From Akkermansia muciniphila (GTDB taxonomy: Bacteria; Verrucomicrobiota; Verrucomicrobiia; Limisphaerales; SXTU01): a DNA stretch of 33,030 bases. The stretch spans positions 1 through 33,030 of the forward strand of contig CAMCFN010000044.1 of assembly GCA_945874145.1 (NCBI GenBank), written 5' to 3'. This document shows, one piece after another, positions 13,028-20,403 of the stretch. Position 1 is the stretch's first letter; the number at the start of each line of letters is the position of its first letter. A program made the position numbers and the translations under genes. The notes under the pieces are model-generated. The model saw only the letters and a list, made by a program, of their open reading frames with translations, did no database searches and was not told the DNA's origin.

Positions 13028-13900
13028 TTACTTGGCACCGGCCGGTTTGGCGAGCTTGCTGGCGTCGAGGAAATCGAGGGCCTGTTCGAGCCACTTCACG
13101 GGCGGCAGGTTGTGCGCTACGCCGGGAGCCTCCAGGTAAAGCACGTTGGCGAAGCCCTCTTTCTTGAAGCCTTGCTCGAAGACAGTCTTGGTGCCGGCGC
13201 GGTTGAAGTCCTTTTCCCCGGTGACAAGGGCGTAGCGGCAGAATTTTTTCGCGATGGCCAGCACCTCGTCGTCGGGAATGAAGTTCGCGCCATAGATGTT
13301 CTTCCCATCGCCCACCGGGATGTCCTCGTAGAAGTTCACGCCCATGAAGGGAATCGTGCCGCTGAACATGTCGGCGTAGGCCACGCCCAACATGCTCGCC
13401 ACGCGGCCGCCGCCGGAGTGGCCGCTCACATAGACGCGGCGGCCATCCACGTTGAAACGCTCGCGCAGCGCGGCGTTGGCGGAGACGGCGAGGCGGATGC
13501 GGTCGAAGATGTTGCGGGGGTTGCCGGATTTGAACGCGCCGATGAAGAGGAGCTTGCGCGCAGCGAGCGCGGGCTCCCAGTCGGCCGGAATACCCGGGGC
13601 GTCCCCGGGGGAGACCCAGATGAAGACACCCCATTTCTCGGTGTGCTTGTAAGCAGCGGGGACGAGGAGCTGGAATTTCTCCTTGGTGAGATCGAACGCG
13701 CCGGGATTTTCCTGCGAATGCAGCCGCCACTTCAATTCGTCTGGCTCGGCCTGCTTCGGCAGCTCGGTGAAGCTGACGGTGCTTTTGCCCGGAGCGAACG
13801 GTGGGTACTCGGCGGCGTGAACCGCCAGCGCGGTGAGGAGCAAGGCGCATTGACCGGCGAAGCAGCGGCGGGCGAGAGTCGGGCGTTTCATGGATGGCAC
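13028..13900 (-). CDS. secreted alpha/beta-hydrolase, PHB-depolymerase-like esterase (290 aa)
   Basis: The signal peptide is residues 1 to about 29 (LLLTALAVHA before AEYPP). The nucleophile elbow is GHSGGG with Ser162, following VDGRRVYVS, the usual strand before it in PHB-depolymerase-like esterases. Candidate partners are the aspartate in TGEKDFNR (about Asp231) and the histidine in PGVAHNLPP (about His263). WGVFIWVSPGD corresponds to the strand leading into the oxyanion region. Length and order fit a single-domain hydrolase. ATG 13891 is an equally possible start, three codons later. It is divergent from the sulfatase-like gene with only about 46 bases between starts, so a common regulatory region is likely. 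Substrate is unknown. Confidence 0.82.
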   Translation of the reverse strand: MPSMKRPTLARRCFAGQCALLLTALAVHAAEYPPFAPGKSTVSFTELPKQAEPDELKWRLHSQENPGAFDLTKEKFQLLVPAAYKHTEKWGVFIWVSPGDAPGIPADWEPALAARKLLFIGAFKSGNPRNIFDRIRLAVSANAALRERFNVDGRRVYVSGHSGGGRVASMLGVAYADMFSGTIPFMGVNFYEDIPVGDGKNIYGANFIPDDEVLAIAKKFCRYALVTGEKDFNRAGTKTVFEQGFKKEGFANVLYLEAPGVAHNLPPVKWLEQALDFLDASKLAKPAGAK

Positions 13901-13946
13901 GCGTGGTGTTGGCGGGTGACGCTAGACGTCCACGAAGCGGCACGAA

Positions 13947-15404
13947 ATGATTTTCTCGCACCGACAACTGATGCGCTGGACGGCGGGCCTGCTCGGCTGC
14001 GCGGGGTTGCTCCTTGGGTCCGTGGGAGCTTCCGCCGCCGGGCTGGGCTGGCCGACGAACCAGACCTTGCCGAGCATCGTCTTCATCCTTGCGGACGATC
14101 TCGGCTGGGGGGATTTGGGCTGCTACGGACAAAGGAAGTTCACCACGCCGAACCTTGACCGGCTCGCGGCGGAGGGCATGCGCTTCACGCAGGCTTACGC
14201 CGGCAGCCCGAGCGGCGCGGCGTCGCGCGGGGCGTTGTTCACCGGCAAGCACACCGGGCACGCGCGCATCCGGGCGAACTATGGTCCGGACGGCCACCCG
14301 GTGGCCTTGCGCGGCGAGGACGCAACCCTCACGGAGCTGCTCCGCCGCGCGGGCTACCACACTGGCGTCATCGGCAAGTGGGCGCTCGGGGGCGACGGCT
14401 CGGCGGGCCTGCCCGAGCGCAAGGGCGTGGAGCAGTGGATTGGCCTGCTGGAACTGCGGCACGCGACGAATCAATTCCCCGCTGTGGTGGCGCGCTACGA
14501 TCCCAAGCAGGCGATCTTCACCAACGCCACTTCCTACTACCAACCGATCTTCGATAACGAGGGCGGTCGTCGGCGCACGCATGCGCAGGATCTCTACACC
14601 AAAGCGGCCTCGAACTATTTCCGCATCTATCCCCCGGCGGATTTCAACAAGTTCAGGCCGTTCTTCCTGCAGGTTGCCTTCCCGCTGCCCAATGCCGGGG
14701 AAGAGTCTGGCACCAACGCGCCGACGAGCTACCTCGGCAGCGCTGCGCGTTTCGCGGCGCAGCAGTGGCCTGAAGCGGAGCAGCGCCGGGCGGCGGCCAT
14801 CACGCACCTGGATGCCTCGGTGGGGCGGCTCATGCAACAGCTCGATGACAGCCGGCTCACCGAGCACACCGTGGTTTGCTTCACCAGTGACAACGCCGCG
14901 CAGAAGGACGGGTTGAGCGATCCGGCCTTCTTCCGCAGCAACGGTCCGTTCCGTGGGGCGAAAGGAGATTTGACCGAGGGCGGCCTGCGCGTGCCAATGC
15001 TGGTCCGCTGGCCCAAGCACATTAAGGCCGGCACCACGAACGATGTGCCGGTTGCGCTGTGGGACTGGTTTGCCACCGTGGCTGACCTCGCCGGGGTGAA
15101 GAATCCGCCGACGAGCGATGGCGTCTCGCTCATGCCCACGCTGCTGGGCCGGACGAATCAACTGCGGCGTGATTTTCTTTACTGGGAAAGCCACGACTCA
15201 GGCTTCAAGCAGGCCATTCGGGTCAGCGATTGGAAGGGCATCCGCTCCGCTCCGGGGGCGCCGCTGGAGTTGTTCCACCTGGTTCGCGATCCCGGCGAGA
15301 CGCGCGACGTGGCGGGAGACTATCCGACCGTGGTGAAGCACCTCGAAACCTTGCTCAAGTCCGCCCGCACCGAGAGCAGCGTGTGGACGACGGAGAAGCG
15401 ATAG
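13947..15404 (+). CDS. sulfatase-fold protein with degenerate active site (485 aa, probable pseudoenzyme)
   Basis: The fold is clearly that of secreted arylsulfatases: signal peptide (about 1-31), IVFILADDLGWGDLGCYG with the metal-binding Asp pair, TPNLDRLAAEGMRFTQAYAGSP, FTGKHTGHARIRAN, VIGKWALGG, FTSDN, NGPFRGAKGDLTEGGLRVPM. However, the formylglycine motif, normally C-x-P-S-R, reads Gly90-Ala-Ala-Ser-Arg94. The residue that should be Cys is encoded GGC at 14214-14216. The PH pair normally found after the FFL strand is replaced (AFPLPNAG). The histidine usual in the DN-G-P-H-x-E-G block is also missing (DNAAQKDG). Sulfatases need formylglycine for catalysis, so ordinary sulfatase activity is not expected. 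Asp, Asn and Lys ligands remain, so metal or ligand binding may persist. Confidence 0.88.
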   Translation: MIFSHRQLMRWTAGLLGCAGLLLGSVGASAAGLGWPTNQTLPSIVFILADDLGWGDLGCYGQRKFTTPNLDRLAAEGMRFTQAYAGSPSGAASRGALFTGKHTGHARIRANYGPDGHPVALRGEDATLTELLRRAGYHTGVIGKWALGGDGSAGLPERKGVEQWIGLLELRHATNQFPAVVARYDPKQAIFTNATSYYQPIFDNEGGRRRTHAQDLYTKAASNYFRIYPPADFNKFRPFFLQVAFPLPNAGEESGTNAPTSYLGSAARFAAQQWPEAEQRRAAAITHLDASVGRLMQQLDDSRLTEHTVVCFTSDNAAQKDGLSDPAFFRSNGPFRGAKGDLTEGGLRVPMLVRWPKHIKAGTTNDVPVALWDWFATVADLAGVKNPPTSDGVSLMPTLLGRTNQLRRDFLYWESHDSGFKQAIRVSDWKGIRSAPGAPLELFHLVRDPGETRDVAGDYPTVVKHLETLLKSARTESSVWTTEKR

Positions 15405-15452
15405 GGCACCCGCAACCGGCGTGCCGGTCTTCGACCCGGCGCTCCGGCTGGG

Positions 15453-15896
15453 TCAGCCCAAGACCTGCTTGCGTTGCGTCACCCAGTTCTTGCCCAGCTC
15501 GGTCAGCGTCTTGGCCTTCAGCCACTTCTCCGCCAGCGGGAAGATGACGCGCTCCTCGCGGTCGAAGTGCTGGCGGGACACCACCACGCCGATGAGCAGA
15601 AGTTTCTTTGCCTGCTTCAAATCCCGGCAGGACCGCACCTGCGCGAGCACGGTCTCGATGTGATCGTGCTCGGCGTGGATGACCTCATTCTGGCCAAACT
15701 GATCGAGGCAGTGGTCCAAGGGCTCCATCACCAGCTTGTCCTCGACCTCCCCGTGCGCGCGCAGCATGGCGTCCAGCAGGCCGGACAGGGCCCGGACCTC
15801 GGCCAAGGTGCGCAAGCGGGGTGTGGTTCGCTCAATGTAGTCGAACAGGTTGTGGAAGACGACGTGCTCGGCGAGCAGGGCTTCGGTGATTTTCAT
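15453..15896 (-). CDS. hemerythrin HHE-domain protein (147 aa)
   Basis: A single four-helix hemerythrin-like (HHE) domain fills the protein. Its metal-ligand blocks are visible in order: LLAEHVVFHNLFDYIE, AHGEVEDKLVMEPLD, HAEHDHIE and SRQHFDREERVIFP. Such proteins bind a di-iron centre and serve in oxygen or nitric-oxide sensing, storage or iron-sulfur repair; which applies is not determinable. No extra regulatory domain is present. Its start lies 76 bases beyond the coaE stop on the same strand, so co-transcription with coaE is possible. The gene is convergent with the sulfatase-like gene; a small GC-rich inverted repeat (about 15410-15447) lies between them. Confidence 0.88.
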   Translation of the reverse strand: MKITEALLAEHVVFHNLFDYIERTTPRLRTLAEVRALSGLLDAMLRAHGEVEDKLVMEPLDHCLDQFGQNEVIHAEHDHIETVLAQVRSCRDLKQAKKLLLIGVVVSRQHFDREERVIFPLAEKWLKAKTLTELGKNWVTQRKQVLG

Positions 15897-15972
15897 TCGC
15901 GGGTGAGACTAGATTGTTTGGTGGGCTGTTCAATGGCCGCGACGGAGTCGCGCAGCGCGGCCCCAGGGCACT

Positions 15973-16566
15973 TCAGAGCTGGCTCAGGATGTGGTCCACT
16001 TGGGTCAGGGTGATTTCTGTTCCTCCCTCCGTCCACACCACATAGTCGGCGGCGGTGAGCTTCTTCTCGATGGACTGTTGGGCGGCAATGCGTTGCTGAA
16101 TCTGCTCCGCGCTCCAGCCCCGGGCGGCGAGTCGTTGCTGCTGTGACGGCGCGGAGCATGCCACGCAGATCACCTTGTCGAAGTGCTTGGCGGAATTGGT
16201 CTCGTAGAGCAGGGGAATCACCACCACGCCCAGCTTGATGCCCTCCGCCCGCCATTGCTCGGTCTGCGCCATCCAGAGGGCGCGGATGCGTGGGTGCAGG
16301 ATGGCTTCCAATTGCTTGCGGGAAATATCACTGGCGAAGACCCGGCGCGCCAATTCCTCCCGGCGCAGCGAACCATCCTGGGCCAAGACCGCCCCGCCAA
16401 ACATCTCTTGAATCGCGACCAGCGCGGGCTGGCCCGGTTCGACGACCTTGCGCGCGAGCACATCGGTGTCCACCACGGCCACGCCACGGCGTTCGAGCAG
16501 TTGGGCCACGGTGGTTTTGCCCATGCCGACGCCGCCGGTCAGACCGTAAATCTTGGTTGGAGTCAC
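15973..16566 (-). CDS. coaE: dephospho-CoA kinase (197 aa)
   Basis: CoaE phosphorylates the ribose 3'-hydroxyl of dephospho-CoA in the final step of coenzyme A synthesis. The N-terminal P-loop is GGVGMGKT (residues 11-18), followed by VAVVDTDVLARKVVEPG, the family block with the substrate-contacting aspartate. HPRIRALW, VVVIPLLYET and the lid region QQQRLAARGWSAEQIQQRI follow. The length is normal. The window shows it as a leftward gene between the hemerythrin-like gene and the DUF4178 operon, with a 92-base gap from the operon end. A start at ATG 16566 fits the usual short residues before IYGLTGG. Confidence 0.95.
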   Translation of the reverse strand: MTPTKIYGLTGGVGMGKTTVAQLLERRGVAVVDTDVLARKVVEPGQPALVAIQEMFGGAVLAQDGSLRREELARRVFASDISRKQLEAILHPRIRALWMAQTEQWRAEGIKLGVVVIPLLYETNSAKHFDKVICVACSAPSQQQRLAARGWSAEQIQQRIAAQQSIEKKLTAADYVVWTEGGTEITLTQVDHILSQL

Positions 16567-16658
16567 GGCGGCAACGTAGCCAAAACCGCCCGCCAGCGGC
16601 GAGCAAGATCTGACCCGGGAAGGTTCATTCGGACATCGCGACCGGCCCCAAGGTTGCC

Positions 16659-17828
16659 CTATTCAGGTGTGAGCTGGGCCACCAAAGCACCTCGATAAAA
16701 GGTGATGCCTTGGCCATTCCAGCAGGCCAGCAGGATTCCGCCATTGCCCGCGGCAAGGTAGTGGTAAGTCAGTCCGCTGGGGGCGAATCCTTCGATGGGC
16801 GGGCCGTGACGTGAAACCTCCCGTGACATGAGCATTTCCACCACCGCGCCGCTGAAGTCATCAAGCAAGACCTGTTCGCCGACGCGCATCGAGGCGGCAA
16901 CCGCCGGAGCGGGGGGGCGGGTGGCGGCATGCGTCTTGAAGAGATGCCAGTTCGTGACTGCGGGCTGCACCCGGGCAGTCAGCAGATTGGTCTGCCCCTT
17001 GTCGTCGGTGATTTGATAATGATGCGTGTTCCACTGCGCGTTGACCTTCGTGAAGCCGGTCACGCGATGCGTGATGACCCGATAAGACTCGCCGGCGATG
17101 ACAAGGTTGGTTCCGACGGTAAGCAATGGGGCGGGAGCGGGCCTTCGCTGGACCACAGGCGCAGGCGGGGATGGGGGCGTGCTGGGTTTGGCTGTCAGGT
17201 GCGATCGCGCACAGCCGCGAAACAGGAAGTAGCCCGCAACCGCAAAGGTGAGGAGGGCTGCGCCAATGCCAAAAATTCGGTTGCCACCTGAGCCGCTGGC
17301 TGACGATGCCTTGAAGGAGGCCGCTGGCAAGCGTAGCGCCTGGGCCACCATCTCGGGATGCAACTGCATGCCCCGGTAGTATTCCACTTCGTCCCCGCTC
17401 CAGCTCACCACCCACATTTTGCCGCTGGCTTCGGCGTTGAAATACTGCGCCACGTCGCCAACCGACACCCAGTCGGGAGCCTTGCCCTCGATGGAGTAAA
17501 CGCGCGTCTCGTCCACGACTGTGACCTCGGCCGACACGCCGTCGAGGTTCACGCGGTCGCCGACCTTTTTCAGACCGGCCTCGCGGGCGGTCAGCGGCGA
17601 GGTGGGCGTGAACTCGGTGAAGAGCCGCCATTGCTGTGCGCCATAAACTTTCTCGCACACGAGCATCGCAATCCGGTCCGAGCCGTCGCTGAGGTAAAAC
17701 TCGTTCCAATAATAAGTCTCACCTTGATCCTCCATCCCCATTACCACGCGGGCAATGATGGCATAACTCTTCCCGGCGAAGGTGCCGCTCATGCCGACGC
17801 GGACCGGCGTGGGGTTGGCAGTGCTCAT
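16659..17828 (-). CDS. tandem DUF4178-like membrane protein (389 aa)
   Basis: ATG 17828 overlaps the stop of the upstream ATP-grasp gene as ATGA, so translation is probably coupled. The frame is open much further upstream, but that part is antisense-like shadow over the ligase gene. Residues about 8-152 form a DUF4178-like beta-rich domain (VGMSGTFAGKSYAIIARVVM, YYWNEFYLSDGSDRIAML, YSIEGKAPDWVSVGD, VVSWSGDEVEYYRGM). A membrane helix follows (about 185-203, FGIGAALLTFAVAGYFLF). After a Pro-rich linker a second, more divergent copy spans about 237-385, with matching landmarks (VGTNLVIAGESYRVITHRV, HHYQITDDKG, PIEGFAPSG, GITFYRGALV). DUF4178 has no established activity; co-occurrence with DUF350 and YgiC-like ligases is known. 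Confidence 0.78.
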   Translation of the reverse strand: MSTANPTPVRVGMSGTFAGKSYAIIARVVMGMEDQGETYYWNEFYLSDGSDRIAMLVCEKVYGAQQWRLFTEFTPTSPLTAREAGLKKVGDRVNLDGVSAEVTVVDETRVYSIEGKAPDWVSVGDVAQYFNAEASGKMWVVSWSGDEVEYYRGMQLHPEMVAQALRLPAASFKASSASGSGGNRIFGIGAALLTFAVAGYFLFRGCARSHLTAKPSTPPSPPAPVVQRRPAPAPLLTVGTNLVIAGESYRVITHRVTGFTKVNAQWNTHHYQITDDKGQTNLLTARVQPAVTNWHLFKTHAATRPPAPAVAASMRVGEQVLLDDFSGAVVEMLMSREVSRHGPPIEGFAPSGLTYHYLAAGNGGILLACWNGQGITFYRGALVAQLTPE

Positions 17829-18952
17829 GATTGATGAGGCTTGAAGAAGTGCGGCACGAAGCGGCTCAAGTTGCCCGTGATGCGTCGCGTGTCCTCGCGG
17901 ATGCCCAGTCCGGCTGCTTCGTGATCGACTACCCAGATACCGAAGATCGGATGATGGCCGGCAAACTCCGGCAGTGGAGCGAGTGCCTGATACACGTAGC
18001 CTTCCGCACCGTAGTCGCCACCAACCTCCTCGCACACCCGGCCTTCTTCCACCAGCGACACGTTCGCACCCTCGCGACTCAGCTTGGGCTTTTTGACAAA
18101 ATTGCCGCCCAACTGTTCCGCTGTGCCATAAGCCGGGAGCAGATTGGGGTGCCCGGGAAACAGCTCCCAAAGAATCGGCAACAGTCCCTTGTTGCTCAAC
18201 AGCATCTTCCAGGTGGGCTCGATGAAGCGGGTGCGGTCCAGCTTGAGGTGCTGGCCAAACTCCTCGTGCCACAACCATTCCCAAGGGTAGAGCTTGAAGC
18301 ACTGCGAAATTGGGGCATCCGCCAGATCCACGAAAGCGGCTCCGTTCCACCCGATGTCTTCGACGTGGATGAACTGCGTGGCCACGCCCGCCTGCTCGGC
18401 GGTGTCGCGCAGATAAAGCACGGTCTGCTCATCTTCCGTGTGGTCCTTGATGGCGCTGAAGTGCAGGGCTTTGCCACCCCAGCGTTGCCAGGCAGCGATG
18501 AGCCGCTCGTGGAGCGAGTTGAATTGATCGGCAGTTGGGCGTGTGTCTTGCAGCCAAAACCATTGCACTACGGCGGCTTCAACTAGCGCCGTCGGAGTGT
18601 CTGCGTTGTATTCGAGCAGCTTGGGTGGAGAAGTGCTGTCGAAGGCGAAGTCAAACCGGCCATACACGCTGAAGTCATCTCGCTCCCAGCTTTGCAGTAT
18701 GCTTGGGATGGCGGCTGCGGGAATGCCCAGCCGATCCCACCAACCGCGCTGAATCACGGCTTCAGCAGCCTCGATGCAAAGATAGTGCAGTGCGTTGGCG
18801 GCACCTTCGAGCGCAGCCACTTCGTCAGTGGCCAGTTCATAGCAGGCTGATTCATCCCAATACGGACCATGCAGATGTGAGTGATAGGTCAGGCCCACCT
18901 GCTCGACTTTCTCGGGCCAGTCCGCACGCGGTTTTGCAACGTGACGGTTCAT
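17825..18952 (-). CDS. glutathionylspermidine-synthase-like ATP-grasp ligase, YgiC/YjfC family (375 aa)
   Basis: The protein matches the preATP-grasp/ATP-grasp fold of the synthetase half of glutathionylspermidine synthase and of E. coli YgiC/YjfC. Landmarks are SVYGRFDFAFD, LLEYNADTPTALVEA, FKLYPWEWLW, FIEPTWKMLLSNKGLLPILWE, HPNLLPAY and the lysine/Arg-Glu block KKPKLSREGANVSL. Length equals YgiC (about 386). Such enzymes make an amide bond between a carboxylate and an amine using ATP; the true substrates of YgiC-type members are unknown. ATG 18952 overlaps the upstream stop as TGATG, and GGGAGG lies about 11 bases before it. The downstream gene overlaps by four bases. It is the catalytic centre of this operon. 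Confidence 0.9.
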   Translation of the reverse strand: MNRHVAKPRADWPEKVEQVGLTYHSHLHGPYWDESACYELATDEVAALEGAANALHYLCIEAAEAVIQRGWWDRLGIPAAAIPSILQSWERDDFSVYGRFDFAFDSTSPPKLLEYNADTPTALVEAAVVQWFWLQDTRPTADQFNSLHERLIAAWQRWGGKALHFSAIKDHTEDEQTVLYLRDTAEQAGVATQFIHVEDIGWNGAAFVDLADAPISQCFKLYPWEWLWHEEFGQHLKLDRTRFIEPTWKMLLSNKGLLPILWELFPGHPNLLPAYGTAEQLGGNFVKKPKLSREGANVSLVEEGRVCEEVGGDYGAEGYVYQALAPLPEFAGHHPIFGIWVVDHEAAGLGIREDTRRITGNLSRFVPHFFKPHQS

Positions 18953-19359
18953 CAGGAACCAATCCCTCCCCACGAATGTGAGGTGCCGCCGAACCCGCTG
19001 CGCGTCGTGGAATGCTGAAGAGGTGGCCTGGGCTGGGCTGCCACGGCGGCGGCCACAGCCTGGGGCAGGGGTTCGGAAATGTTGGTGAAACTCTGGTGGG
19101 GCTGCGGTGACCACTGCCCGCCGTGGAAATACTTTTGCTGCTGCGGGTCGAAGTAATTGTAGCGATGCGCAAACCACGCCCGATAGGGAGCGTGATAATA
19201 GCCTGCATGCGGGAGATAATGGTCGTTGGTGAAAGCGTTGCCGTGCAGCGCGTAGCCCTGCGAGGACAACTGGGCGGTGGCGGTCGGCCCGGTGCCCGCC
19301 AGTGCGGCCCCGGACAAACCGCCCAGCAGGACAAGTCGGATGTGTTGGCTGCGCTTCAC
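18952..19359 (-). CDS. secreted YgiB/DUF1190-like protein (135 aa)
   Basis: A Sec signal (MKRSQHIRLVLLGGLSGAAL... ending TATAQ) is followed by a His/Tyr/Gln-rich mature region (HYLPHAGYYHAPYRAWFAHR) and a Gly/Ser-rich C-terminus, RSGFGGTSHSWGG. The opening MKRS-x-x-I-x-LVLLG and the GFG-x-T-x-x-x-x-G tail match the YgiB (DUF1190) family, which in E. coli lies beside ygiC. The usual lipoprotein cysteine of YgiB is absent here, so this member may be soluble in the periplasm. The start is GTG 19359, 18 bases after the DUF350 stop. The stop shares a base with the ATP-grasp start. The call rests on context plus both termini; the middle is divergent. Confidence 0.62.
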   Translation of the reverse strand: MKRSQHIRLVLLGGLSGAALAGTGPTATAQLSSQGYALHGNAFTNDHYLPHAGYYHAPYRAWFAHRYNYFDPQQQKYFHGGQWSPQPHQSFTNISEPLPQAVAAAVAAQPRPPLQHSTTRSGFGGTSHSWGGIGS

Positions 19360-19377
19360 CTGAGGAAAGCAAATGAG

Positions 19378-19689
19378 TCAGCCCATGATTGCCGCGGCCA
19401 CAATGAGGCTGACTCCCAGAATCACTGCGGCTGCGACAATCGCCGCAGCCGTGTTTTTGTTCTCAATGATCTCCTTGTGCATGTCGCCTGGCGTGAACTT
19501 GTCAAATACGCGATAGCCAACGATGGCCACGACGACGCCGACAGCGGCAAATGCCACCATGAGCCCAAGGGCTTGGGGCACGGAGTTGGCGTGAAGATGA
19601 GTGGTGGATTCCGCCTCAGCCGCGAATGCCAAGGCCGGCAGGGTGAACGGAAGAAGCAGGGCTGCGCTGCGAGACACGAGTAGGTTCAT
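19378..19689 (-). CDS. DUF350 (YjfL-like) membrane protein (103 aa)
   Basis: The N-terminal signal-like helix (residues about 5-23, ending AFAAEAE) is followed by two membrane helices, about 39-60 (LGLMVAFAAVGVVVAIVGYRV) and 80-102. Between them lies FDKFTPGDMHKEIIENKNTAAAIV, the characteristic conserved E-x-K-N-x-A-A-A loop of DUF350. The family exists as single (two-helix) or doubled (four-helix) units; this is a single unit. Its role is unknown, but it is repeatedly found with YgiC/YjfC ligases and PspA-type envelope-stress genes. It is the first gene of this leftward operon, with no gene in the 400 bases upstream. Confidence 0.85.
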   Translation of the reverse strand: MNLLVSRSAALLLPFTLPALAFAAEAESTTHLHANSVPQALGLMVAFAAVGVVVAIVGYRVFDKFTPGDMHKEIIENKNTAAAIVAAAVILGVSLIVAAAIMG

Positions 19690-20098
19690 AGTCGGTGTGG
19701 AGTGTGCCTACCACCTTGCCGGGACAGGATTTCAACGTCAATCACGCGGGCAGCATCGCCTGCCGCCAACGCACCAGGAACTACAACTTCTCTGCGAGTT
19801 TGGAATTATGCTGCGGAAGTAGCTGCTTTTGGACGTTTCAGGATGGCGGTTCACACGACGCGGCGGACTTCCACTTCAATACAAACGACCGAAAAGTTAA
19901 GTCACCGCCAGGGCCGCCGACGGAGCCCGGCAGCGTGCTGGCAACCACACGACCGCCATCCAGCTCGCCCGTCCAACATCACCACGAAGTTGGCCGTAAT
20001 GGATTAGGGGTGTTCGAGGTTCAGTAACCGGGAAGGAATGTGGCCGAACGGCCGATGAGCAGCGCCACCTTCTGCGCCCGAATTCGTCTCCAACGAGC
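19690..20098. other. intergenic region between the DUF350 operon and sbtB, no gene seen
   Basis: The promoter for the leftward DUF350 operon and the end of the sbtB transcript should lie here. Short open frames exist on both strands but none resembles a protein. No convincing intrinsic terminator follows sbtB. No palindromic repeat family found elsewhere in the window is present. Confidence 0.55.
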
Positions 20099-20401
20099 TT
20101 AAAACTTTTCTTTTCGCAAGACGCGCACCTCGGACTCGAAGGCGACCATGGCATATCGGGGGAAAAAGTCGTTCCCGAGCTTTTCCAGCAACTGCTCGGC
20201 AACGGCCGGCGGCACAATGACTTCGATCTGGATGTTTGCAAACTCCGGTATGTCTGCTGGCCGCTTGCCGCGCGAACCGTCGCCTTCGACGGCGAAGAGC
20301 GTGTAGCCGTGCGCGCCGACCTCGCTGAGTAGATGGGTCACGACCACCTTGGCATGGGCTTCGCAAACTATAGTCACTAGCTTCATCGGATGGGTTCTCA
20401 T
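20099..20401 (-). CDS. sbtB: PII-like regulatory protein SbtB of bicarbonate transport (100 aa)
   Basis: The protein has the ferredoxin-like trimer pattern of the PII superfamily: MKLVTIVCEAHAKVVVTHLLSEVGAHGYTLFAVEGDGSRGKRP, then a beta strand IQIEVIVPP and a helix AVAEQLLEKL. This is the SbtB branch, whose members bind adenyl nucleotides (AMP, cAMP, ADP, ATP) and modulate the SbtA transporter. ATG 20401 (MRTHPMKLV) is only two bases from the sbtA stop; ATG 20386 gives the more typical MKLVT start. The C-terminus is short and lacks the paired cysteines of the redox loop of some cyanobacterial SbtB (family knowledge), so thiol control is not expected. Placement directly after sbtA supports the assignment. 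Confidence 0.87.
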   Translation of the reverse strand: MRTHPMKLVTIVCEAHAKVVVTHLLSEVGAHGYTLFAVEGDGSRGKRPADIPEFANIQIEVIVPPAVAEQLLEKLGNDFFPRYAMVAFESEVRVLRKEKF

Positions 20402-20403
20402 GC

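Noticed and set aside
12990..15194. 734-codon minus-strand frame across the hydrolase and sulfatase-like genes
   Set aside because: It runs antisense to the sulfatase fold and out of frame with the hydrolase, with Arg-rich shadow composition and no domain.
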